Shown: positions 8,221 to 16,119 of the stretch, piece after piece
How positions within the stretch are numbered: the first letter of the stretch is position 1
How the letters are laid out: each line of letters starts with the position of its first letter
Assembly: GCA_947471985.1 (NCBI GenBank)
Contig: CANIZL010000008.1
Location: 1 to 64,000, forward strand
Source of the DNA: Verrucomicrobiota bacterium
Lineage (GTDB): Bacteria > Verrucomicrobiota > Verrucomicrobiia > Limisphaerales > UBA9464
Direction: 5' to 3'
Length of the DNA: 64,000 bases
The notes under the pieces: model-generated
Told to the model about the DNA's origin: nothing
Databases searched by the model: none
The model's input: only the letters and a program-made list of their open reading frames with translations
Program-made: the position numbers and the translations under genes

Positions 8221-9552
8221 TTACTTTTTCTCCCGAAGCGGCACAAAACCCGCCGTCGCCAGTCCACGCTGGAGCACGGGTGACTGCCGCATCCGGCGCC
8301 AGGTGGATCCCGTCAGATGATTCTCGATCATGATCAGGATGGGCCCCTGATCAATGCCGAGAACATCTGACGCGAACCAATTCGACCTCACGTTGAAGGC
8401 GTCGCGGAAGCCATACCGGGTCCACAACTCCCGACCCCACCGCGCATGAAACTCCCGCAAGGTCGGCAGGCAGATTTCCGGGGCAAACGGCAGTGAGCCA
8501 CCCACGGCCGTCGGGGCAATGGTGCCATCTTCCTCCGCCGGCGGCGGGGCGCCCCGGGCACCGTATCCCTGCGGACCGTCACAGGCCGTGAAGCCCCACG
8601 ACCACTCTCCGTAACCGGGATGCCCGCGAGGATTGGCCCGCGCATAGGATTGCTGGGCCAGCGTGGCTCGACGGGAATTCTCAAAATAGTCGATGCCATG
8701 GGGCGCCAGGGCGGCGTCCGCTATGCCCCGAAAATCCACCCAACAGTGGGAATACTGGTGCACAAACAGAGCGGGAAACGCCACATAGGTCTGGCCGTAA
8801 TGGGTCTGCCAGGAATACGACTCGGTCCAGGCGGTCCAGGCCCGGGCGGGCAGCGGATTGCGGGGCGATCCCAAGGCCAGCAGGTACAGGATCATCGCTT
8901 CATTGTATCCCTGCCAGCGCGAGCGGATAAATCCCCGTTCGGGATGCCAGCCCATGGTCAGGGTGTCACCGGAATTCCGCATCCACTCAAAATCGACCTC
9001 ACTCAGCAAGCGGTCAGCCAGATCCCGAATCTCCCGTTCCACCGGATCTCCGGACTGCCCAAAGAAGCCGGCGGCATCGAGGGCTCCGGCGAGGAAGAGG
9101 GCGGTGTCGATCGACGACAGCTCGCATTTCCAAGCCCGCTGCGCGGTATCCATCTCCAGAAAGTGATAAAACCAACCGCGGTGACCGATGGTTCCCTCGG
9201 CTTCGGGTCCCTGGGTTCCGCGGGCGAAGGTCCGCAGGGTGACCGCTGCGCGGGCGGCGGCGGCGGATCGGGAGACCCAGCCGTGTTCGACTCCGATCGG
9301 CAGCGCGGAGAGTCCGAATCCAACGGCGGCAATGCTGCATTTGGAATTCGTGCGCGTGCGATCCGGGATCAACCCATTGCGGGAATTGGCCTCCTGCCAG
9401 AAAAAATCAAAGGCGGTTCGCTGCAGGTGATCCAGCAGGGCCGCATCGGTGGTCGCCACCGGCGGCGGCACGGGAGGCAGCGCCAAACCGGATACCCGGG
9501 ACAGGAACCACCAGATCAGCAACAGCCACCCGCAGCGGCAACGAAGGAACAT
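8221..9552 (-). CDS. Secreted glycoamylase-like protein (PF10091 type)
   Basis: The 443-residue protein has an N-terminal hydrophobic signal (about 1-24, ending SGLALPP). Family hallmarks are LLDHLQRTAFDFFWQEAN, GLIPDRT near residue 63, GVEHGWVSR, GWFYHFLEMD, SSIDTALFLAGAL, QGYNEAMILYLLALGSP and PTAVGGSLPFAPE. Members are alpha/alpha-toroid proteins thought to act on glucans such as cyclic beta-1,2-glucan. The real substrate here is unknown. It lies downstream of the OmcB-like gene on the same strand but beyond that gene's terminator. Confidence 0.88.
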   Translation of the reverse strand: MFLRCRCGWLLLIWWFLSRVSGLALPPVPPPVATTDAALLDHLQRTAFDFFWQEANSRNGLIPDRTRTNSKCSIAAVGFGLSALPIGVEHGWVSRSAAAARAAVTLRTFARGTQGPEAEGTIGHRGWFYHFLEMDTAQRAWKCELSSIDTALFLAGALDAAGFFGQSGDPVEREIRDLADRLLSEVDFEWMRNSGDTLTMGWHPERGFIRSRWQGYNEAMILYLLALGSPRNPLPARAWTAWTESYSWQTHYGQTYVAFPALFVHQYSHCWVDFRGIADAALAPHGIDYFENSRRATLAQQSYARANPRGHPGYGEWSWGFTACDGPQGYGARGAPPPAEEDGTIAPTAVGGSLPFAPEICLPTLREFHARWGRELWTRYGFRDAFNVRSNWFASDVLGIDQGPILIMIENHLTGSTWRRMRQSPVLQRGLATAGFVPLREKK

Positions 9553-9582
9553 GCGCCCGAAGATGGCGCAATCCGGAGAAAC

Positions 9583-9610
9583 AAAAAGCCCCGGTCCAGG
9601 GACCGGGGCT
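9583..9610 (-). terminator. Rho-independent terminator of the OmcB-like gene
   Basis: Perfect 11-bp arms AGCCCCGGTCC (9587-9597) and GGACCGGGGCT (9600-9610) are followed by T5 on the minus strand. It lies 23 bases past the stop of the upstream gene and separates it from the glycoamylase-like gene. Confidence 0.88.
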
Positions 9611-9632
9611 TGGTGGATTCAGCCGACGCGGC

Positions 9633-11207
9633 TTAGTAAACGCGCGTGGATTCCTCTTCCTTCACGGGCGCCAGCAGCTGGTCTTCCGTGAGGGTCACCA
9701 TCAGGCGGTGATCGCCGATTTCCACGGCCTTACCCGTGATGGTGTAGGTGATGGTCTGCTTCGCACCGAGCTTCGGCACCGTCGGGAACTTGACCGACTT
9801 GCCATTCACCGTGCCACCCTGACTCGACACCGGCGACACTTCCTTCTGGAACTGCGCGACCGTGTTGATGTTGGTCAGGTCCGCATTGCCCTGGTTGGTG
9901 ATGCGGATGGTGTACAGCGTCTGTTCGCCGACCTGGAGCGGATCGGGCTCGTCCACGACTTCGAGGAGGACCGCCGAGATACCCTTCCAGACGGTGCAGG
10001 CTTCGGAGCTCTCGCGCAGACCCTGGGCGGTGTTGATGCTGGCGACGTTGCAGGTGCGGCCGGCCGTCGGGCTGGTCAACACGACATCGAAGCTCTTGGT
10101 TTCGCCGGGTTTGAGGCTGCCGACGTTCCAGGTAGCCACATTGCCGTTCACATTCGCGCCGGGGGCGCTGATCAGCTTCGTGCCCGCGGGAGCGTTGTCC
10201 GTCACCACCACGCCGGTCAGCTCGGTATCACCGATGTTCTCGGCGACGATCTTGTAGCTGGCCTGCTTGTTGATGTACTTCTCGGGCTCGCCCGTCTTGG
10301 TGAGCTTGAGACCGGGCTTCACGATGGTGGTGCAGGCGTCATCCTTGACCTGGCCGGCGTTGGTGGACGTCGCGACGGCGACGTTGCAGAACTTGCCGCG
10401 CTGCGCCGCCTTGGCGGGCACCGTGACCGTCTTGGAGGCACCGGGGGCCAGATCACCGATCTGGAACGACTTCGTGCCGCCGCCGAGGCCGGCCGGGATC
10501 TCGTCGTTGATCACGACGCCCTTGGCCACCGCGGTACCGGTGTTCTTAACCGTCACGTTGTAGCTCAGATCCGCACCGAGCTGCGCGGTCTCGGGACCGG
10601 ACTTGTCAATCGCCAAAGCGGGCTTGCCGACCACGGTCTGCGCGCAGACGCGGGGATCCGCGGCGACCGTCGCACAGCCGAAGAGAGTGCCTTCCTTGTC
10701 GGGGCGGAGCGTCACCTTGAGGGTCTTGCTTTCGCCCGCATCCATGTTGCCCAGGTTCCAGACCAGTTTGTTGCCCTGAACCGTGGCCTGCGGCTCCGTG
10801 CCCACCAAGGTGGCACCCGCCGGCAGTTCGTCCGTCACCACCACATTGCCGGCGCAACCGGTCGCCATGGGCTTGAGCTCGTAGGTGAAGTTTTCACCCA
10901 GCGTGGCTTCGGCCGGCATGGTCTTGCTCATGTGCACCAGGCCGGTGTTGATCACCGAGCACTTGGTGTTGTTGGCCACCACCGGACGGGGCGCCTGGGC
11001 CACTACCACCGGTCGCGCAACGGGAGGGGGCGCCGGAACTCCGGAACCTTTGAAATAGGGGGAACGGCCCGTGTAAAAGTCGCCAACGATGACTTCATAG
11101 GTTTGGCGATCCCGAGTACGCATTTCGCGGTCGGTTTCCTGGGCCATCGCGGCGCTCGTCAGCGCACCAATCAAGGCCGCCACGTACAAGGCATTGTGAG
11201 TTTTCAT
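9633..11207 (-). CDS. OmcB-like cysteine-containing envelope protein with DUF11-type repeats
   Basis: The 524-residue protein starts with a signal peptide (MKTHNALYVAALIGALTSAAMA) and a short Pro/Val-rich linker. Four or more DUF11/CRP-like beta-sandwich repeats follow (GNVVVTDELPAGATLVG, KGVVINDEIPAGLGG, TGVVVTDNAPAGTKLIS, then a last degenerate one). Eight cysteines sit at repeat edges (TKCSV, TGCAG, FGCATV, RVCAQT, KFCNV, DACTT, RTCNV, EACTV). Repeat style and the C-terminal end EEESTRVY resemble the chlamydial 60-kDa cysteine-rich outer-membrane protein OmcB, which ends similarly as I recall it. A structural, disulfide-linked envelope role is inferred. It has its own promoter and a strong terminator. 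Confidence 0.8.
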   Translation of the reverse strand: MKTHNALYVAALIGALTSAAMAQETDREMRTRDRQTYEVIVGDFYTGRSPYFKGSGVPAPPPVARPVVVAQAPRPVVANNTKCSVINTGLVHMSKTMPAEATLGENFTYELKPMATGCAGNVVVTDELPAGATLVGTEPQATVQGNKLVWNLGNMDAGESKTLKVTLRPDKEGTLFGCATVAADPRVCAQTVVGKPALAIDKSGPETAQLGADLSYNVTVKNTGTAVAKGVVINDEIPAGLGGGTKSFQIGDLAPGASKTVTVPAKAAQRGKFCNVAVATSTNAGQVKDDACTTIVKPGLKLTKTGEPEKYINKQASYKIVAENIGDTELTGVVVTDNAPAGTKLISAPGANVNGNVATWNVGSLKPGETKSFDVVLTSPTAGRTCNVASINTAQGLRESSEACTVWKGISAVLLEVVDEPDPLQVGEQTLYTIRITNQGNADLTNINTVAQFQKEVSPVSSQGGTVNGKSVKFPTVPKLGAKQTITYTITGKAVEIGDHRLMVTLTEDQLLAPVKEEESTRVY

Positions 11208-11236
11208 TTCAAAACAAAAGAATTTGTACCAACTTC

Positions 11237-11266
11237 AAATTACAGGGGGCAAACTAGAGCTGTCAA
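11237..11266 (-). promoter_or_regulatory. Sigma-70-like promoter of the OmcB-like gene
   Basis: On the minus strand a perfect TTGACA (11266-11261) is followed after 18 bases by TAATTT (11242-11237). Transcription would start about 20 bases before the ATG at 11207. This is the best promoter match in the window and suits an abundant envelope protein. Confidence 0.7.
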
Positions 11267-11633
11267 TACGTCCGCGCGCGTCAGAACCAGCAAGCCGGGC
11301 GACCCACCAGTACCGGCGGCACCCCCCGGCCACCGAACCTAGTCGACGACGCGAATAATCAACAAGCACTACCCTTCTCACTGAGGGCGCGGGGTGTCAA
11401 GCTGAGGAAACACCTACCTGCCCCGGCAACTGTAAGGCCAATCCTGAGCGCTCGGTAGTGCCGAATCGGCTGACGGAGTCAGCGTATTTCCGACGCTTTT
11501 CTCTCGTAACACTCACCCTTTTAAAGCGTCACCCGGACAACTTCACCGGCGGGGACCCGGCTTCTCAAACCCGCCCCTCCGGGCAGGGCGCGCGAAAACT
11601 CGCCGCCTGCAAAATATCTATTAGTTATCGGGT
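11267..11633. other. Long divergent intergenic region with possible structured RNA
   Basis: This 367-bp region between the OmcB-like promoter and the GTG start of ggt holds no credible ORF. On the plus strand 11391-11435 contains a GGTGT/ACACC hairpin and then CTGCCCCGGCAACTGTAA, which resembles the CTGCCCCGCAACTGTAA core of cobalamin riboswitches with one extra base. GCTGAC/GTCAGC arms (11469-11483) form a tight hairpin. No matching B12-box segment (CC.GCC-type) was found downstream, so a riboswitch call is not supported. It may be a ggt leader of another kind. Confidence 0.35.
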
Positions 11634-13337
11634 GTGCGTTTCATCCTGCTCCAGCTCGTCGTTACTGCCTGCTGGGCCGCTTGGGCGGCCCGCGCCAACG
11701 GGCCGGTCCCGTCAACGCACGGCCAGGTGGTCAGCGCCCACCCGCTCGCCTCCCAGGCGGGCCTCCAGATCCTGCAGGCGGGCGGCAATGCCATCGATGC
11801 CGCCGTCGCGACCGGCCTGGCCCTCGCCGTGGTGCACCCGGCCGCCGGCAACCTGGGCGGGGGCGGGTTTATGGTCCTCGCCCTGAAGGACGGCCGAGCC
11901 ACCACCCTGGATTTTCGGGAAACCGCACCGGCCGCGGCCCGGGCGGGGATGTATCTGGGCGCGGACGGCCAATTAGTTCCGTCGTCCAATCACGAAGGAT
12001 TCCGGGCCGTGGGGATTCCCGGAACGATCGCCGGCTTCGACCTCGCGCTCCGGCGCTACGGGGTCAAATCTTGGAGCGAAGTCACCCAACCGGCGGTTCG
12101 GCTGGCTCGCGAGGGGATCCCGCTAACTCCGGCCCTGGCTCAGGAATTCGCCCAGCTCCAGGCCGATTGGCGCCGCAATCCCGCCGCCGCCGCGATTTTT
12201 CTAAAGCCCGACGGTTCCACCTTTGCCGCGGGCGAGCTCTGGCGGCAACCCGACCTCGCCCGCACCCTGACCCGGCTGCAAAATAAGGGCCGCGACGGGT
12301 TTTACCGCGGTCCGGTCGCCCGCGCCCTCGCCGCCGCGATGAAGGACCATGGCGGATTGATCACCACCCGGGACCTGGCCACTTATGCCGCGATTGAGCG
12401 GGCGCCCCTCCGGGGCAATTACCGGGGATGGGAGATCCTCTCGATGCCCCCACCCAGTTCCGGCGGCACGGCACTGATCGAGATGCTGAATATCCTGGAG
12501 CGTCACGATCTATCCGCGCTGGGACACAATTCGGCACCCTATCTGCATTTGCTGACCGAAACGATGCGCCGGGCCTTCGCCGATCGGGCCCGCTTTTTGG
12601 GTGATCCCGAGGCGAATCCCAGCTTGTCCGCCACCGTGGCCCGGCTGACTTCCAAGGAACACGCCGCGCGACTGGACCGCACGATACGCCCGGATGCTGC
12701 CGCCGTCAGCGATCCTATCAGGCTCAACGAAGCTTACGAAAGTCCGGAGACGACTCACTATTCCGTGATCGATGCCGCCGGCAACGCCGTCGTCGTGACG
12801 TACACGCTGGAAAACTCCTACGGCGCCCGGGTCGTACCGGACGGCCTGGGGTTTCTGCTCAACAACGAAATGGGGGACTTCAACCCCCAACCGGGACGGA
12901 CGGATGCCACCGGTTTGATCGGAACGTCGCCAAACCTCATCCGCCCGGGACGACGCATGCTATCGAGCATGTCGCCCACGATTGTGCGGCGTGACGGCCA
13001 GCCGGTTTTGCTCGTCGGCTCCCCGGGCGGACGCACGATTATCAACACGGTGCTGCAGGTCATATTGAACACCGTGGATTTCCGGATGGATCTCTCCACC
13101 GCCGTCGCCGCCCCGCGCTTGCACCATCAATGGCTGCCGGACGAACTGGTGCTGGAATCCCTGACTGCCGGCCAACCGGTACCGTGGCCGAGGGTCGAGT
13201 TGGAAAGACTGGGGCACCGGGTACGACTGGGAGGCGCGCAAGGTCGGGTCATGGCGATTCAGCGGCTGCCCGGACAGGAGGGCTACCTCGGCGCGGCGGA
13301 TCCCCGCGATCCGGACGCCGCCGCCGCCGGCTACTGA
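11634..13337 (+). CDS. ggt: Gamma-glutamyltranspeptidase, secreted
   Basis: The 567-residue Ntn-hydrolase precursor cleaves gamma-glutamyl bonds of glutathione and related peptides in the periplasm. A short signal sequence runs to about ARANG. Family motifs are GNAIDAAVATGLALAVVHP, GNLGGGGFMV, the DFRETAP segment, GVKSWSEV, and the autocatalytic junction at TTHYSV, where the second Thr would be the nucleophile of the small subunit. LSSMSPTIV and VGSPGGRTIINTVLQV follow. The start is GTG at 11634, since the next in-frame ATG lies beyond the conserved N-terminus. No clear Shine-Dalgarno sequence is visible. Confidence 0.95.
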   Translation: MRFILLQLVVTACWAAWAARANGPVPSTHGQVVSAHPLASQAGLQILQAGGNAIDAAVATGLALAVVHPAAGNLGGGGFMVLALKDGRATTLDFRETAPAAARAGMYLGADGQLVPSSNHEGFRAVGIPGTIAGFDLALRRYGVKSWSEVTQPAVRLAREGIPLTPALAQEFAQLQADWRRNPAAAAIFLKPDGSTFAAGELWRQPDLARTLTRLQNKGRDGFYRGPVARALAAAMKDHGGLITTRDLATYAAIERAPLRGNYRGWEILSMPPPSSGGTALIEMLNILERHDLSALGHNSAPYLHLLTETMRRAFADRARFLGDPEANPSLSATVARLTSKEHAARLDRTIRPDAAAVSDPIRLNEAYESPETTHYSVIDAAGNAVVVTYTLENSYGARVVPDGLGFLLNNEMGDFNPQPGRTDATGLIGTSPNLIRPGRRMLSSMSPTIVRRDGQPVLLVGSPGGRTIINTVLQVILNTVDFRMDLSTAVAAPRLHHQWLPDELVLESLTAGQPVPWPRVELERLGHRVRLGGAQGRVMAIQRLPGQEGYLGAADPRDPDAAAAGY

Positions 13338-13418
13338 GCTCGGCGCATAAATTTATTCACCCGCGGCTTGCACATTCCTGCTTCCGTGGTAGGAATGGAC
13401 TCAATAGTACGTACACGT

Positions 13419-14693
13419 ATGAATCGCAACGAACTGCCCCCGAGCGTTGAGTGTGAAGTCCTGGTGGTCGGTGGCGGCCCGGCGGGCTGCGCGGTGGGGA
13501 CCGTGCTCGCCCAACTGGGCCACCGGGTCATCGTGCTGGAACGCGAAAAATTTCCGCGCTACCACATCGGGGAATCCCTGATTCCGTTCACGTATCCGGC
13601 CCTGGAGCGGCTGGGCATGATCCCCAAGCTCAAGCAATCCGCCTTCACCCGGAAATTCTCCGTCCAGTTCATCGCCCCCAGCGGCCGGGCTTCGCAGCCG
13701 TTCTATTTCTTCAACCGCTACGATCGCGAGACCATCGCCCAGACCTGGCAGGTGCTGCGCAGTGAATTTGATCAGTTGCTCATGACCAACGCCCGCGAAC
13801 ACGGCGTCGACGTGCGGGAGGAGATGCAGGTGACGGAATTGCTCTGGGAAAACGGGCGCGTCGTAGGCGCCCGGGCCCGGGACGCCGCCGGGCAGCTCAC
13901 CGATTTCCGTGCCCCCATGACCGTGGATGCCACCGGCCGCGAAGCCTTGGCTGCCACTCGCGGCGCCTGGCGGCGCGGGGATCCCAAACTCAATAAGGTC
14001 GCGGTCTGGACCTATTACGAGGGCGCCCTGCGCGACCCGGGCATCGACGAAGGCGCCACTACGATTGGCTTCATCCCCAACAAAGGCTGGTTCTGGTACA
14101 TCCCTCAAGCGGGCAACCGGGTCAGTGTTGGCGTGGTGGCCGATGGAAAATATCTGACCCGTGACGGAGTGAAGGACCCGGGCACCATTTTCCGACGCGA
14201 GATCCAGGAGAATCGTTGGATCGCCGATCATCTGGCCCCCGGCACCTGCACCGGACAATACTGGCTCACCGGAGAGTATACCTTCCGTTCGCAATATTGT
14301 GCCGCCGACGGCCTGATTCTGATTGGCGACGCCTACGGATTCCTGGATCCGGTTTTTTCCAGCGGCTTGATGCTGGCCTTGAAATCAGCGGTGCTCGCGG
14401 CGGACGCCATCCACGAAGCGCTCCTCGCGGGCGATACTTCGGCCGGGCGTTTCACCCGGTACGGGGAAGTCATGGCTGAAGGCATGGAGAACATGCGCAA
14501 GCTGGTGTATGCGTTCTACGATCCCAATGTCAGTTTCAAGACCATCGCGGAAAAGGATCCGGTGCTGGCGGGCGACCTGACCGATTGTCTCTCGGGCGAC
14601 ATCAACAAGGATTTCAGCCGCCTGTTCCAGGCGTTTGCCGAGATCACCGAGATGCCGGCGCCACTGCCCTACGGAACGCCGAAACTGCAGTAG
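13419..14693 (+). CDS. FAD-dependent oxidoreductase of the flavin halogenase-like family
   Basis: The 424-residue protein has an N-terminal FAD motif GGGPAGCAVGTVLAQLG, the FPRYHIGESLIP segment typical of phenol-type halogenases and related reductases, and a Lys in FTRKFSVQF where halogenases place their catalytic Lys. GWFWYIPQ resembles the halogenase W-x-W-x-I-P motif, and DAYGFLDPVFSSG is the second FAD-binding segment. It could be a halogenase or a reductase of the geranylgeranyl type. No separate flavin reductase or biosynthetic cluster is nearby. An upstream in-frame ATG at 13395 is an alternative start. Confidence 0.82.
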   Translation: MNRNELPPSVECEVLVVGGGPAGCAVGTVLAQLGHRVIVLEREKFPRYHIGESLIPFTYPALERLGMIPKLKQSAFTRKFSVQFIAPSGRASQPFYFFNRYDRETIAQTWQVLRSEFDQLLMTNAREHGVDVREEMQVTELLWENGRVVGARARDAAGQLTDFRAPMTVDATGREALAATRGAWRRGDPKLNKVAVWTYYEGALRDPGIDEGATTIGFIPNKGWFWYIPQAGNRVSVGVVADGKYLTRDGVKDPGTIFRREIQENRWIADHLAPGTCTGQYWLTGEYTFRSQYCAADGLILIGDAYGFLDPVFSSGLMLALKSAVLAADAIHEALLAGDTSAGRFTRYGEVMAEGMENMRKLVYAFYDPNVSFKTIAEKDPVLAGDLTDCLSGDINKDFSRLFQAFAEITEMPAPLPYGTPKLQ

Positions 14694-14799
14694 CCGGAGC
14701 GCCGCCGTTTGGGGGAAATTAAGCGGAACACCCTCCTCAACGGTCCGTGTCCCGTATTCAGACTTGAATCCCGGGTCGGGAATTGCGTCACTTGTCTCC

Positions 14800-16119
14800 G
14801 TGATCACACCCCGTTCCTCCCGTCGCGCCTTTCTCGGCCAAACCTCGGCTGCGGCCGCCAGCGCGCTGGCCTTCCCGCTCATCAGCCGGGGCGCCGTTCT
14901 GGGAGCGAACTCCAAACTGAACATCGCCGGCATCGGCGTGGGCGGTAAGGGCTGGACCGACATCACCAGCTGCGATTCCCAAAACATTGTCGGATTGTGC
15001 GATGTCGATGCCACCCGCCTCGCCAAGGCGAAGGAGAAATATCCGCGCGCGGTGGCGCTGGCCGACTGGCGCGAACTGCTCGAAAAGCACGGAAAGTCCC
15101 TCGATGCGGTCACGGTCTCCACCCCGGATCACATGCACTTCCCTCCCGCATTGGCCGCGCTTCGGTTGGGCAAACACGTCTATTGCCAGAAACCCCTGAC
15201 GCACACGGTCTGGGAAGCCCGCCAACTCACCCTCGCCGCGCGCAAGGCCAAGGTCGCCACCCAGATGGGGAATCAGGGCATGAGCCATCCGCGCCTGCAG
15301 CGCGAAGCCGAGGTGGTGCGGGCCGGTGCGTGCGGCCGGGTGCGGGAAATGCACATCTGGACGGATCGGCCCGGTGGCTGGTGGCGACAGGGCCTCCAAC
15401 GCGGCGAGGCCAAACCCGTCCCTCCGACTCTGGCCTGGGATCTGTGGCTGGGCGTAGCCCCCGAACGGCCTTACGCCGAGGGCTATCACTCCTTTGCCTG
15501 GCGCGGCCACTGGGATTTCGGCACTGGTGCCCTGGGCGACATGGGTTGCCATCTCATGAACCTCGCCGCGCTGGTTTGGCCCCTCGTGGATCCCGTGAGT
15601 ATCGAGGCCGAAGGCGTGGGCGGCACTCAGGAGAGCCCTCCGGTGGCGTCGCGGGTGACTTGGGAATTCTCCAGCGCCCGCAATCATGGTCCGATAAAAA
15701 TGATTTGGTACGATGGCGGCCGGCGCGCGCCGTCGGAACTCTTCGGCGGCAAGATCACGGAAGAAAACGGAGTCCTCGTCATCGGCGACAAGGATACGAT
15801 GCTCACCTCCTACGACGGCGGGGCGAAATTCCTTTCCGGCGCAACGATCGCCGACTTCGCGTCCGCTCCCAGTTTCCTGCCCAAACACGACGGCTGGGAA
15901 CGCAGCCACTACGAAGAATGGATTGCCGCCTGCAAGGGCGGTCCGAAGCCGGTTTCCAATTTCGATGTCTCCGGACCGGTCTCGGAAACCATTCTGTTGG
16001 GCAACGTGGCCCTGCGCACAGGACAAAAAATCCACTGGAATTCCGCAACGCTGAAGGCCGACACCGCCGCCGCCAATGCCTTGGTCACCAAGACGTATCG
16101 GCCGGGCTTTGGCGTGTGA
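14800..16119 (+). CDS. Tat-secreted Gfo/Idh/MocA-family oxidoreductase
   Basis: The 439-residue protein has a twin-arginine signal (SRRAFLG, then an Ala-rich hydrophobic stretch) and a Rossmann N-domain (LNIAGIGVGGKG, VGLCDVD). The EKP-like motif is VYCQKPLTHT, followed by ATQMGNQGMSHP and GALGDMGCHLMNLAALV. Members use tightly bound NAD(P) on sugars or sugar derivatives, and Tat-exported copies are many in Verrucomicrobiota and Planctomycetota. The start is GTG at 14800, the only start codon just before the Tat motif. The stop overlaps the next gene by four bases (GTGA). Confidence 0.9.
   Translation: MITPRSSRRAFLGQTSAAAASALAFPLISRGAVLGANSKLNIAGIGVGGKGWTDITSCDSQNIVGLCDVDATRLAKAKEKYPRAVALADWRELLEKHGKSLDAVTVSTPDHMHFPPALAALRLGKHVYCQKPLTHTVWEARQLTLAARKAKVATQMGNQGMSHPRLQREAEVVRAGACGRVREMHIWTDRPGGWWRQGLQRGEAKPVPPTLAWDLWLGVAPERPYAEGYHSFAWRGHWDFGTGALGDMGCHLMNLAALVWPLVDPVSIEAEGVGGTQESPPVASRVTWEFSSARNHGPIKMIWYDGGRRAPSELFGGKITEENGVLVIGDKDTMLTSYDGGAKFLSGATIADFASAPSFLPKHDGWERSHYEEWIAACKGGPKPVSNFDVSGPVSETILLGNVALRTGQKIHWNSATLKADTAAANALVTKTYRPGFGV

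Noticed and set aside
11391..11480. Firm cobalamin-riboswitch annotation before ggt
   Set aside because: Only one core segment fits, with an inserted base, and the B12-box and regulon context are missing. It is kept as a low-confidence finding.
14997..16115. N-terminal extension of the unknown exported protein to 14997
   Set aside because: The extension runs in another frame across the Gfo/Idh/MocA gene, and the GTG at 16116 with a signal sequence explains the real start.
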